Shown one piece after another: positions 37,701-50,347 of a stretch of 64,000 bases of DNA. The notes under the pieces were generated by a model that saw only the letters and a list, made by a program, of their open reading frames with translations, did no database searches and had not been told where the DNA came from. The translations under genes were made by a program, and so were the position numbers. The DNA lies in assembly GCA_026261815.1 (NCBI GenBank), contig JAMPIT010000059.1, positions 17,594,001-17,658,000 of the forward strand. The letters are read 5' to 3'. This DNA is from Monarcha castaneiventris obscurior (lineage: Eukaryota; Chordata; Aves; Passeriformes; Monarchidae). Position 1 is the stretch's first letter. Every line of letters starts with the position of its first letter.

Positions 37701-38944
37701 CTCATAAAGTTTTGATTAAGTGAAAGACTGATTAGCTTTTTAGAAGCCTCTAAATAGTTAAGTCAGAACAGAAATAAGAAGACTTTGTACATATTTTTTT
37801 CTACTGCAACCCTGCAGAGCAGGTTCCTGCTTTCAGGCTCTTAGACTTAGTTAGTTCAGTGTCTCACTAAATTACAGCAAACTCTTATTCTTGCTTATGA
37901 TGTTTTACTTTCTGCCATCTCTGCAACTCGATGGCCAGAGCCTCATTTCAAACAACTGCCAACTGTACCCTTCAACAGTTTGTTTCACACCCTCCAAAGT
38001 ATATTCTATTCCTCCCCAACATGTTCACTGGATGAAAAAGAAGACATCAGTATGCTACAGAAATAACGATACTCAAACTAATTATTTTTTAGAGAAATGT
38101 AAAGAAAGTGAACCCAAACGAATTGACTATGCAGTTCATCAGTTCACCTTATCATTGTATTTATATTTGAGAATTCTTCCCCACCCCCACTTAACTCTAT
38201 AGTATACAAGTTTGTTCTGTGACCATGGCTCAAATTTCACTATAGCATGATATTAATTCCAGTAAAATTTTATAAAACATGGTGATGCATTGTATCCCAT
38301 GAGACAGTTTAAGGATTATTCCAATTTACACTGACATAAGTGATTACCTGCAATAAAATGCAGCTGTGGCTCAGCCTATAAAGAAAACATTAGGACAATA
38401 CACGTTTATTTAGACAACTCTCTTTACCTCTGCGGAACTAGGGTTGGGAAGTTTAGAGGGATTAAAGTCTTGGTATCAATTTTAATTTGAATTTTTGCTT
38501 CCTTTTCTTCATGATGTTTTTTCCTGAGGCAATTAAAACAATGTGGTAGCCAGACTGTGCTACCGATGTGCTTCCAGCACTTCATGCTATTCCAGAGGTG
38601 TAACCAAGACAGGACAGGGTTTTGAAAGAATGATTTAGCCAGGTAGCATTTAAAGAAGAAAAGACTAAAAAGTCAAAAAAGTAATATGAATATATTTTTG
38701 TCATAAGTATATGAAAAGCATCTCAAACATAAAATAATAATCACCAAGGAAAAGAATTTTACATAATAATGAAAGAGATTTTAAAAAGATGCATGTAAAC
38801 ATAAGAGAAAATGGCAAACTTATCCTGAGGGACAGGATCAAAAATAAGCAGAAATTTTCTATTACAGATGCAAACTTTAAAAGTTTCAGTTTAAACAACT
38901 CTCCCCTGTCAAGTGTAGACCATACAAGAATATAAAATTATGTG
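31747..38944. other. Unique sequence, one GC-richer unassigned patch
   Basis: About 7.2 kb without a recognised gene. A GC-richer patch at about 32276-32560 looks like a degraded insertion but matches no family I know. An A-rich run with aaacc units lies at 35437-35490, and A- or T-rich runs at 34090-34120 and 37597-37616. Frames such as 33916-34110 end in poly(A) and are not convincing. Confidence 0.45.
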
Positions 38945-39103
38945 TATATTTATATTTAATTTATATTTATATTTATATTTATATTTATATTTATATTTAT
39001 ATTTATATTTATATTTATATTTATATTTATATTTATATTTATATTTATATTTATATTTATATTTATATTTATACTTATATTTATACTTATATTTATATTT
39101 ATT
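38945..39103. repeat. (TATATT)n hexanucleotide array
   Basis: About 26 units of a TATATT-type hexanucleotide, nearly perfect over 150 bases, with two C-containing variants (atactt) near the right end. Both strands are open and read as alternating Tyr-Leu (plus) and Tyr-Lys (minus) dipeptides, which is a repeat artefact. Confidence 0.97.
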
Positions 39104-40696
39104 TAAAAATTTGTACTCAAGGGATCTGGACAAAGAAAACAGGTAGCTTTACAAAAACTAAAAGGGGTTTCTCAAATTAGAAGAGAGATAGTACTGCTGC
39201 ACACCACCAAGTGCTGCAGTACTTACAGACACAAGAGGAGCAAGTGTTCACAGCTTGTGACTGGAGTTTTGATGTGTCTTCTTGCATTGGGCCCAGGTGT
39301 CCACCAGGGCTGGAGGTAAGGATGCAGCAGCTACCACATGATGAAAACCTGCAGGAATATGTGAAGTGCTGTGCACCAGCAGCCAGAAGAATGAGAGACT
39401 GACACAACGAAGAAATAAGCCAGGTACAGGCCCATAAGGTGGCACTGCATCAAACCTTCACTGAGGATCTGTTCTGACCCAGAACGTTTTTCTTCTCATG
39501 GTTCAGTGGTATGAACAAACCCAAATTACTTGACACAGCCACACAGAAAACTCTCCTTCCATTTGCTGGTCTGTTCTAACAGCCAGCAAATGTGGTGGGG
39601 AGAAAAGCCATGATTCTGTAGCTTCTGTTTGTCTTGCTGATGAGTTCTCCAACTTGAGTGGGTGAGAAAAAAGTGGCCTGAGAGTCACAGCTCATCCATT
39701 GTTCATGAACTGTGACAGCAAAAGCCTATGCAAATAGTTAGGTGTTTTCCACTTAGCTCCATGTGCACGTATAAGACTGAAAATCAGTTTTCTTGGGAAG
39801 GAAAAAGAAAATAAAATAGAAAACTAGAAGAAAGAATAAAAAGGGGCTGAGTCATCAAATAAAAAGGGAGATAAAAAAGGTTGTGAAAATGCTGTCCTCT
39901 GAAGGATGCAGGTATTTAATATCTGGATATTTTCTTCTTAAATAAGAGAACAATGGCACTACTTATGTAACTACCTCAGTAATGGGAACGGGAAGAGCTT
40001 GTTGCTTGCGTTATCAGCAACAATGAATGGGGCTGATAAATTCTTCAAATTACAAGGTGAAAATAATAATTTCAGAACACATTATTGGTCATATTTGATG
40101 CTGCTCTGGAAATGAAAATGGTACCTTTCAGTGAAAAAAGTGAGCATAAACAGAAAACTCAAGTAAAAAAATCCTAATTACTATCAAGGCTATGTGTAGT
40201 TTTCTTGGAGGTTTTTGAAATACCTTTCTTCCAAGTGTCATATCTGAAGTCTATCTCTCCTTGACTCTTTGCTCCCTTGTTCTGACACTCTCTGTGCTAT
40301 CCTGACCCACAGAGCTGCTCACTTTTGTTACTTTCTGAGATCGCCTTGGTGAGGTGAAAGTTTTTGGAAGAGCCTCAAGGAACTCTCTTTCTCTTTTTCT
40401 GTGAACTTTGTTTAACAATAAGGTTGACTGCAGAGAAAAGAGTTCATTCTTCCATACATCCTGTGCAGAGCACTAACCTTGACAGAACAAGGACGTTCTT
40501 TTTCAAATGTAGAATTTTTTCGTGTGTTCGAATTCTTTTGTGTACTACATATAAATAGTCTTCTTTCACAGCAGGCATACACAGTACTTAGTTTTGGAAG
40601 TAATTCTGTTATTATTTTATTTCTTAAACATATTAATTTATTGTAATAAATGTAAAATAAATGCTTCCATTTCCTTCATTTTATTTAACATAAACT
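39104..40696. other. Unassigned sequence with a GC-richer patch
   Basis: The first 600 bases (about 39180-39700) are richer in G and C than the surroundings and open in several frames, with splice-like signals on the minus strand (see findings). The rest is AT-rich and unique. No homology is recognised. Confidence 0.4.
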
Positions 40697-41535
40697 TAGA
40701 ATCATAGAATGATTTGGGTTGGAAGGGACCTTCAACAATCTTCTAGGCCATCCTAATAAAGGTAGGAACATCTCCCATTAGATCAGGTTGCTAAAAGCAC
40801 TGTCCAACCTGGCTTTGAACATTTCCTGTGATCCACTTCTTTGGACAACCTGTTCCAGTATCTCACCACACTTATCATAACAATTTTTTTACTTATGTCC
40901 AATCTAAACCTATGCTCTTTCAGTTTAAAAAAGCTGCCCCTTTGTCCTGGTGCTACAGATCTTGGTAGTCATTCCTGTCTTTTTGATAAACCCCCTTTAT
41001 GTATTGAAAGGACACAAAAGTGTGTTCCTGAAGCCTTCTCCTCTCCAGACTCAACTCCAACACTTTAAACCTTTCTGCATAAAAGGTATGTTACCGCCCT
41101 CTGACTATTTTCAAGATGAGAATATATTGACAGCTCATATTCAATTTTTTGTACAGCAGACTCTCCAAGTCCTTCTCCATAGGGAAGCTCTCAATCCATT
41201 CATCCCACTGTCAGTATTTATTCTGAGGATTGCTTCAACTCAGGTGCAGGTACTTGCACTTGGCCTTCATTCGAGCAACACTTCATGACGCTCAAATGAA
41301 CTGACTCTTGAATCCAGTCAAGGCCTGTCTGGATGGCATCCCATCCCTCAGCTTGGTGTCATGCACAAATTTACTGGGGGTGTGCTCAATCCCACTAAGT
41401 ATGTGATAAATTAATATATTAAAGGGTCCTGGTATGGACCCTGAGGGGGACCCCAAATGTAACCAGCTCTCATTTGGACATTTTCCCCATCTTTGCTGTA
41501 TTATGAGAAATACAGAGTCTGTCTCTATTGACACA
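40697..41535 (-). mobile_element. CR1 LINE, 5'-truncated, decayed
   Basis: Minus-sense CR1. The left edge is the 3' terminus (on the plus strand, agaatcatagaatgatttgg then gttggaagggacctt), followed by the whole 3' region in CR1 order. The minus frame 41534-41292 reads PSGSIPGPFNILIYHIL, then EHTPSKFVHDTKL, which is the RT palm with the catalytic FADDT degraded to FVHDT. Several frameshifts separate it from the distal blocks. It is clearly older or faster-decayed than the copy at 13035-14550. Confidence 0.92.
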
Positions 41536-42026
41536 GTTTTTGCATACAGCCCTTCTGATTCTTCAATGTAATGTTGATCTTTCTAGGTTATTGCATTGTA
41601 CCAGTATGAGTTTTCCACTCTGGGAATCATGATTCAATGTCAAGATCTAGCAGCCTAAGATATAGAAAAGAAATGTTTTCCATATTAAAAATAAAAGGTA
41701 AGGGAGTGCATGAAGTTCAGATTTGTAACAGTTTTGGGAAAGGCCTCTGGGTCCCTACAACATCAATACTGATCAAAATATTGTTCAGTTGGAATATAAT
41801 TTGCTTCCTTGGACTGTTGAGAAGTTAACAGGAAGCATCAGTTTAATCTGTAATGCAAAATGAAGACAGGAGCAAAGGGAAGGTAAAGTACTTATGTAAA
41901 AAAGTAAAAATAAATTTACTTTTATTGGGCAAATATTGGGCAAATATGATGAGTTTAAGTTAAGAACCACTGTGTTGTAAAGTCAGCTGTCCTCACACTT
42001 CATGTCAAGTATAACATCTAAGGTGA
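41536..42026. other. Unique sequence between CR1 and an LTR-like element
   Basis: No feature recognised. A short direct repeat (ttgggcaaatat, twice) occurs at 41926-41947. Confidence 0.4.
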
Positions 42027-42686
42027 TGTGTGGGAATCCAGAGTGCAGGGAATATTTCTCTGCCTGTTTTGGAGAGAAAAACCCCCCTGGACAGCGTGGT
42101 TTTTGACCTTTGTCCATGGAGAAAACTCCCTACCATCTGGGAAGAACTAAAATCTACACAGATGTGAACTAGGTGATAGAATATGATGTAAGGATGTCAC
42201 AGGGTGAAGAATTTAGAAGTTTTAGGTTTATTAATGTAGTAAATAGATAAATAGTAAAAGTTCCAAGATGGAGGAACCCTTGTAGTTTTTATCTCCGTGT
42301 TTCTTCTTCTAGTCCTCCATATTCTGCAGCAGACGTAGTTTAGGATGATTGGATGAAAAATGCCGCAGTTCCGGCCTGCGTGTCGGAGTGATTTACTGAG
42401 CATTGGATGAAAAGTAAAAATATCTGTCGTTTCAATTTTTAATTGGATAATTTACCTATAAAAAGGGTTTGGAATCTTGATAAGCAGCCATTTTCTCACC
42501 TTCTCATGTTCTGTTCTACTGTGTCTTTCTAAGCTGATAACACTAGAACAAACAACTATCTGAAGAAGCAGTTACTGTGAGTTTGCCTCGTCCGTCTATC
42601 AAGTTCCTTGCAAGGACTCTAAAGGACTCTAAAGGGCCTCTCCCAGCAAGAGAGGCTGATTTACGGCACTACCAGTGTGATGGACA
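42027..42686 (+). mobile_element. Probable avian ERV-type LTR
   Basis: A block of distinct composition with a cluster of CpG sites near 42362-42388. In plus sense it has a TATA box (TATAAAAAG, 42457-42465) in the context 'ttggataatttacctat' and then 'agcagccattttctcacc' about 25-45 bases downstream, where an initiator is expected. It begins near TGTGTGGGAATCC and a plausible CA end is at 42686. A small internal direct repeat (aaaggactct twice) lies at about 42620-42640. This layout resembles songbird retroviral LTRs. No coding remnant flanks it and no target-site duplication could be matched, so ends and class are tentative. Confidence 0.5.
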
Positions 42687-43789
42687 TATTTGTCCCTAAT
42701 TTTTAATCTAAAGGTCTGTCTGGGGTTGCCATTCAACAATTTTTTTCATAACCCTATACTTAAAGCTGATCAGGATTCATCTTGATTTTGGAATGAGTTT
42801 GGCAATAGTGTAATATTAATTATAACTCTTAGTAACATTAGTTTACCTGAAACTGATAGTCCAAACCTCTCCTTCATTGAACATACAAGTAAGTGCCAGT
42901 GTAGTATTTAGAGAAAATAATGAATCTGATTATATTTCGAGAGGATGTTTGCGGAACATGCAAATTCAACACTGGTGAAAATGGCTGAATCAGACTGGTT
43001 TGGATATCCAGGAGTTTTAAATTCTACACCAAAGCTTCCCTGGACATTGTGAAGAAAAAACTTATTTTCAGTCATGAATTCTTGATCAGAAAACTCAATA
43101 TGGGTAGCTGACAGATTGGAAAGCTGAACCTCAAAAAGAGAAGGCCTTTTTTAATGTAATGGGAATTCAGTTTCCTGTCAAGTCCAAGAAATAACTCACA
43201 GTGCATAAAGCTAAACCTGTGCATATCCCTGCAGAATTTGGACCTAACATTATGAGAGAAGGATGAAATAGTACAATATTACTGAGCTCTGCTTGCTCCC
43301 CTGACATGCTGTAAAGTTTCTATTTTGCTCAAAAAACAGGGAAATGACGAGAATGTGATTTTTGTGTTTTAGTAATGTAAAATCTGAACTCACAGAAATT
43401 TAGGAGAAGGTAGAAAATAGCATAATTCTCAACATTTTGACAGGACTTGTTTAGTTCATTTCTTCACATTTTGAAAAGGAAAATTATGGTTTCATTTGAA
43501 ACTGCCTTTGAGACAGTTTCCATGACTGACATCTACAGTCAATACTTCTGTATATGTTTAGCATTCCTGTAGCAGAACTATTTTTGTATGGTTTAATTTC
43601 CAGGATTATCCTGAAAACTATCTAGATGAGGCTATCCCAGGTCTGAGTATACCTGAATTAGCAACATCCTTTTTTTAAAATTTTTATAATTCACTGTTAT
43701 AATTTAACTGCCTTAATTTTAGCATCTGAAATATGCTTCCAATACACAGTCATGTAAATAATTTAGTAAGAAAAGACCATGTCATCAGC
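42687..43789. other. Unique sequence between two LTR-like elements
   Basis: No retroviral internal sequence is recognisable here, so the two neighbouring LTR-like elements do not look like the two ends of one provirus. Confidence 0.4.
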
Positions 43790-44262
43790 CAAGCACAGGT
43801 ACCTGGTGAGCAACTGAGCTCAGCAGAAAGAGGCACAACTCGGCACAAACAACCTAGGTTTTGGGGGTTATGTTTGTCATTGTTTTTTGTTATTTCAGGC
43901 AGGAGCTGGGAAATGCTAGTCCGCATCTTGCCTTTGTTCCCAGTGGCCGTGTGGGCAGTGTGTAGGAACAGTCACCACATTAACTTTGTCTGGGAAAACA
44001 ATGTGGGTACGAGTTTTGGGGGGGGATTCACCACCTTGGTTATTTTGTTCCTGACGGTGAACACCTTTTTCTGGGTAAAACACCTTCTCTTTTTGTATAC
44101 TTTTGCTGTTAATACTGTGTTTTATTAATTGCTTTGTGCTTTCAGTAAATTGTTACCTCAAACCATAATCTTGGCTATTGTCCTTCCCTTATCAGAAGGG
44201 GTGTGGGTTAGGGAAGTAGTTTATTTGGAGTTTAATTTCCAGGTGGTGTTAAAACCAGTACA
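43790..44262 (+). mobile_element. Probable avian ERV-type solo LTR
   Basis: Plus-sense LTR-like block. Its 3' part has an AGTAAA-type signal at 44144-44149, then 'ttacctcaaaccataatct' and a long U5-like segment ending 'ggtggtgttaaaaccagtac' plus A at 44262, which gives the expected CA terminus. Upstream, 'tgttatttcaggcaggagct' and 'gtggccgtgtgggcagtgtg' match phrases I associate with avian ERVL-type LTRs. The 131-codon frame at 43733-44128 crosses it and is not a gene. The left boundary is uncertain. Confidence 0.55.
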
Positions 44263-47200
44263 GGAATTTTCAGGGCACTTAGTTAATTTTACTATACTAA
44301 TTCAATAACTAATTCATGTTATATTTAACTAATCACATTATCCTTTTAAAGTACTTGAAAATTCCAGGAGCTAATCAGGGAAAAATGTCAATTCTTTGCT
44401 TGCTGAGATCCAGTCCACACTCTTGAGTCTCATATTCCGATTTCTTCATAATGGAAGGACTGCTTAACATAGTCAGTAGAAGCATTTCAAAGAATACTGA
44501 TTTCAAGTGATAGGGAGCTGGGATTTTGATCCATGGGAAACTTTAACTCATCAGTGTCTTCAATCTGGCTTTTTTTTTCCCATTTATCTGATGACCACAA
44601 AGATAGACATAAATTACCTACCTTTAAAATTTGCTTTACCTTGACTGTATTACGCATGTATGTGACAAGTTGGTACGTCTGCACAAACAATGAGGAGGAC
44701 CAAATGATGCAAAAGAACAGAAAAAATATATAATGTCTTAGAAAATAGAAAAGTACTATATTGAGTCAGAAAAGAAGCAATTGAAAACTGAATAAAAATG
44801 TCTAAGTGCCTCACAGAAACTCATAGCCATCTAGTCATACAGCTACTTCGGTCAGTTAAATTTTGTTATTTTTGACTGAGACACCACATGTTGATGAAAG
44901 ACAAAGAAAGAAAACATGTAGGATACACAGCCCAGCACCTGTGGACTATTAAGGAAATAACTGGTTTAGAATAATAGATGTTAGTCCCTGGGGCATCTCT
45001 CTAAATAGTGGAGATGGGGAAAAATACGATTGCTGTTGAAAGTAAAAAATCATTGAATAAAATGTTTTGAAAACTCACTGACATAATTACTAGTCCAGTG
45101 GTCAGTGAAGTATTCACTGCAAAGATGCTAAGGGTCAACAGGAAAGCTAATCTGGTGTTTGTTGTTTGTTTGTCCTGGGTTTTTTTAATAAGTAGCAGGC
45201 AGAAGTAGTGTTGCCACAGTCACATAAGAAATTAAATACCTCAACCTGGTGTGACTTGCATATGTAATGATTTTCTTCCCATGAAATTCAAGAAAATTGT
45301 GTGGGATAGAATAACTGGTTCACATTCATTGCCATAAAAATTATACATAAAATGGTAAGCTGTTTCGTCTCAACTATTATTAAGAAATGTATCTCAACAA
45401 ATGCATTGGAAACCTCTTAAGGAATAGCTTTATAAGACTTAAAAGCCTCTCTTTGCAGGATGTCAGGTAGACATCTCCTGTTAGTAGAGAAAACAAAATA
45501 GTTTGAACCATTCATCTTCATTTGAAAGGTAGCAAAACCAGATCTTTCTTGTAAGACAGTAGTTGCTGGATTTGTCAAATGTGTAAATATAAATGAGAAA
45601 TCATTAACCAAGCCTACAATATTTCCTTTTTGTTCTGTAGCAATCACCTGAAATCTTCAGTTCTAATGTCCCTGTCAGTAACTATGAATCCCCTCAAGGC
45701 TATTTGTTAGATGCTACATGATAGGTTTTACAAAATAGCAGCTTTTTGGGATATTCATATTTTGCTTCAGAAAAGTAATAATTAGTTTTGCATAGTCTCA
45801 TAACAGATCCTGTACAGGAGTCCCTCATTTATGCAAGAAGATAAAGAATGAAAACAAAAAAGAATTTCTTCTTTCCACTGCTGCACTTGAAGAAAAGGGC
45901 TAGGTTGGATTTTGAGGTCTCTTCTGAGTCTGCTTAATGCTTAGAATGTCAATAAAATTTTATTGAACATTTTCTTATGCTTTAAGTTTCATCTAGGAAA
46001 TTTATAGTGCATTAGGTTATTTTATGCATGGCCTATACTGAACATAAGGGGCAATACTGCCCAGCTTTAGTGTTAATACGAAAAAAACAGCCTTCTTTCA
46101 TTACACATCCTGGGCACAGGCCAAGGAAAAGTTCTGTTGGTATTGCAATCAAGAGTAGCCAAACTATAGGTGTAGGCACATCACACATCTGGGCTCTCTC
46201 TATCCTTGAGTTTCTGTTTTCTGGGCAAGTGCTATTACCAAAATCTTAATTTCTTCACTCTGTCTTCTGTTAACCGTTTTGAAGCTATATGGGAAACACC
46301 AGTAAGGGCGACAAAGAAAGAACAAATGGGACTTGATGAAGATGAATTATAGAGGATGCTTTAGATCAGTGATTGTATCTCTGCAAAGAACCAAAAATCA
46401 CAGTCTAATGATTAATTCATTCCTTTTCACAATCTCCCATCCCTCCCTAGACAGAGGCCTAACGCTGAACAGCAATATACATACAAACAGGAGCAGCTCT
46501 GTGTCATTATTTTCTTTCTGTGTGGTAGTGACATGGATTTATGGCTTTGCTTACTACAGGAGTTTGTGAGTTTCTGGACCAAACCCACAAATTCATTAAA
46601 TTGCTGTTTTCTGGAACCATATCTGACACAATGACTGTGATAAATAAAGTATATTTTCAGCCTTGGACTCTTAGAGGGAATTGTGGGTGGTATTTTCTGC
46701 ACCCATCCCCTACATATCTTCCTTCCACCATTTTCTTTCAGAAAATTAAAATAAATTACAAAATTCATTTATTTTATGGACAGCAGGTCTTCAGACTCAG
46801 ACAATTTTCTTCCCCATCCCCAGAAATGCTGCCAAAACCAAGGACTATGATCAGGCATTCCCCTTAATTTAAACTAACTTATGTTGTGGCCAAGTGCTCA
46901 TTGCACTGAAGTGAGATAAAACACGCTCTCTGATGTTGGTAGGAGGCAGTGGAGTGAAGGAAATCTTAACCCTTTTGATGACTAAAACTAACTCTCCAAA
47001 ATCTACCTGTGTATCATTTGACTAAATGAAAGAAAATTTTTATTTGATACACTAATTTAAAAAGTTTAAAAAAAATTAGGTAGTGCACAGTTCTACTTTT
47101 GAAAGAGGGATGTTTTACTGACTTCAAAGATCCTGAGGTAGTGACAGGAATTAAGGTAAAAAATATTAACAAGAAAAACATGCTTGGGTTTAATTTTCAA

Positions 47201-50200
47201 CAGCAAAAACTTCACAGTTGGTCTTAGACCACAGTCTTATGTACTTCAGGTAAGAGTACTCTTGTAAGAGTATCCTTAACTCATAGAAATATTATGGAGA
47301 AACCCGATAATAATTCTACTACAATGGACATACTATTGAGGTTGCTGAAGATAAATCTGTATGGAAATGGAAATAAGAGTGGAAATCAAGATGGGATATT
47401 AGAGCTATTGTGTGATATCTACCCATATGGATACTTTTATGCTGCAGTAAATTAGTGCTTTTGTCAAAAAATAAGAATTTAAGTTATTTTACTGTGCAAT
47501 AGATTTATCCATAACATTATAGGTATTTTATATAACCATGTCTTAAAAAACCTAAACAAACTGGCTTATGATTTCTTTAGTAGGAGAAATATTGTCTATG
47601 CTCATGATGTCATACAAATCTCTTACAGTAACAAAAACGCAAGATATTGTAAAAGTCGTATTTGGGACAAAATTATATCTCTCTAAAATGATAATCTTGA
47701 AATTATCCGAGAAAAAATTCAGTCCCTAAAGTATTCCAAAGCTAGGAAAGAAGGATAAGTTATGGTATGCAGATGATAGAATTAAATGACCCCTTGGAAA
47801 ATAACATACTTTTTCTACAAAGCAAAGAAAAAACACAAGCACCATTTAAATAAAGTAATCCTAATCACATTACATGACAATCAAAATAAAAATTTAATTT
47901 TCTAGAATATGTACAGAGCATAATAGCAGCAGTTTGCTCCTGCTGTTTGCAGTTTTATAAATCTAGAGTAACATGTTACATTAATTTTTATTAAAGGAGC
48001 AGGGGATCATCAGAAAAAGCCTTTCAATTTCATTTATGATAGTCTATCAAATTGCATTACTCTTTTGCAAAGTCACCTTTCTGTGTGTGCACTCAAAGTG
48101 TAACTGTGCAAGCTAGTTCACTGGGCAGGATATGAGAGGGGAAGAAAAAGGAAAAGAGTAAGAGAGAGAAGCAGATATATAGAGAGATACAGATGCATAA
48201 AGGGGTAAGGGAGAGAGACAATTAATTCCATTAACTAAACATGCTCAAAACTACTTAGCAACAATTTAATAAAACCACATATTATTAATAGCTTCAGACC
48301 TAAAATGTGATTATGTATTCCTACAAAATCTCATATGAAATTTCACAGGAGCTATTACTAGAACTTCTTCGCCAGTATAAAGTAAACTCTTTTTGATGAA
48401 CCAACATCTTCCTAAAATGAAGAATACAGTTTAATAGTTATGTGTTTCTTATCTTCCTTTATGTTTAAGGGATTGTACTCCAGTGTTAAAATTAGCTTGA
48501 CAAAAAGCTAAAAAGGCTTGACATTTGTGTAGTATATGCCTATAGGAATAATTTCAAATGTTAAGTAAAGTTTTTACAGTGGAATTTGAGACATTCTGGA
48601 ATACTGATTGTAAAATAAAATGTATATTCTTTATCTGTCATAAACGGACAAAGACTTTTTTATGTTAATTAGAAATGGTGAATCACTATCAGCCTCATTT
48701 TCCAATGTAATCACTAGTGCTTTCTTTCTATTCTCCTGTATACTGAACATTTGTTTACCTATGGGACCCTTTTTACGAAATCTGCTATTGTTAATGCATC
48801 ATGATGTTTTTCAATACCATGAAATACCATATAAATTTCAATTTATAGCATTTAAGCTTCTATAATGTTCACCTGAATTTAATATCTATGACTTGGCAAT
48901 TAGTTCTTGTTGAAGGCTTTCAGAAAACATACAAAAATTTTACTCCTTTATAAAATTATTCTTCAGAGTTGTTTAATACAGATCTAAGGGATAAATTTCT
49001 CAGAGTCTAGCATGTACATTTGTTGACATTTTCAATGAAAAGTTGTTTTCCACAATCAGTGTCTTTTCTTCGGGTATCAAGAATATATATTCAGGAAATT
49101 CAGGTCAACACTAGAACACTTTTAACATTTTTAACCATGACACTAAATATTCCAAATTTGGAAGTTTTACAGGTACTACAGTACCCACCATATGTATCAA
49201 CCCATTTGCTGAAAAAAAAATGGATTCACTGAGGTCAGGAGTCTGCAAAAGTGTATTTTTTTGTTCATCTCATTAATTGCTCATAATTTATCCATGTCAA
49301 TATCTTTCATCAAATGATCTTATGAGTCCTTCCAAAGCACCTAAGTTCCTAAATCTAGGAGACTCTCAAACCATGTCCTATTTCTACAGAGCCACCATCT
49401 ACCTCTGCACCATCCTCCCACAACCTCAGAAATTATACCACTGAGCTCATGGTCTGTTCCAGTCAACCCCCTGATCCGAATGACTGATTGTCCACAGTGA
49501 CCAGGGCAGACTGTGGTACGTGCCTGTCCCATGATTCAGATGCAATCTGAAACTGTCAGAATGCATAAGCTCATTACAAATTATTATTTTTGTAATTTAT
49601 AATAGGAAATTATTATTAGAAATAACAGGTATAAAACGAGAATGTTAAAAACTCAAAGATATACTCCTGACATGCAGAAACAACTGATTTTAATTGGCTA
49701 TGTGGATAATTACCTGCAACATACAATCTTGTAATTTCATAAAATGATTGTACTTAGTGTATCAAGCAATAAAATATCATGTTTGAAGGGGAGAAATAGC
49801 ATGTTCAAAAGAGAAATGTTTTCAAGAGCTTAATATTGGCCGATAAGAAAGTAAAAAAAAGGAAAAAAAATTGTGAGTTCTAGTTGAACTGTTTGAATTA
49901 CATCTGCGGCAAGCCGATGTTAGCTGAAAATAAAATTACTAGCCCACTAATAAAGAGACAATAGATAAAGAACAGAAGAAAAATAAAAATTCTAATAAAT
50001 GTTTGAAACATGCTGACTAAAATCTAACATGACTAAAATTCATCAGAATCTTAATACTATACTGAATTAGTTTGTATGTATAAAGCAAAAATGAATGCTG
50101 TTCATACGGAAGTTTGCACTACAAATAATAAAGATCTATAATTAACTATATATAATGTGGTTACCATTCACTTTTATATAAGCACATAATTTGCATGCAA

Positions 50201-50201
50201 A
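44263..50201. other. Unique AT-rich sequence
   Basis: About 6 kb with no repeat family or exon recognised. A purine-rich stretch at about 48130-48222 (gaga/agag units) is low complexity. Frames up to 113 codons (46427-46867, both strands) have no recognisable domain. Confidence 0.5.
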
Positions 50202-50347
50202 AACAAGATTAGCTCAGCTGGTTAAAGCATGGTGCTAATAACACCAAGGTCACAGGTTCAATCCCCTATGGGCCATTCAATTAAGAGTTGAACTTGATGA
50301 TTCTTCTGGGTCCCTTCCAGCTTGAACTGTTCTGTGATTCTGTGATT
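50202..50347 (+). mobile_element. tRNA-Ile-derived SINE with a CR1 tail
   Basis: The head is a decayed tRNA-Ile. It has an A box in 'ttagctcagctggttaaagc' (from 50209), an anticodon loop ctaataa with AAT at 50237-50239, a B box ggttcaatccc at 50255-50265, and the acceptor end gggcca ending at 50275. Most differences from tRNA-Ile are G-to-A changes where the tRNA has CpG, as expected of methylated repeat DNA. The tail (50276-50347) matches the CR1 3' end: 'gttgaacttgatgattctt', 'gggtcccttccag' and a terminal pair of tctgtgat units. This is the architecture of the passerine SINE mobilised by CR1 (TguSINE1 in zebra finch). It is not a functional tRNA gene, because the 5' acceptor strand is lost. 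Confidence 0.92.

Noticed and set aside
38909..39146. Tyr-Leu and Tyr-Lys repeat proteins
   Set aside because: Translation of the TATATT hexanucleotide array.
42687..43789. Proviral interior between the LTR-like elements at 42.0 and 43.8 kb
   Set aside because: The two LTRs are unrelated in sequence, and the 1.1 kb between them shows no gag, pol or env similarity.
50202..50275. Functional tRNA-Ile gene
   Set aside because: The 5' acceptor strand is missing, CpG positions have decayed, and the sequence runs directly into a CR1 tail. It is a SINE head.
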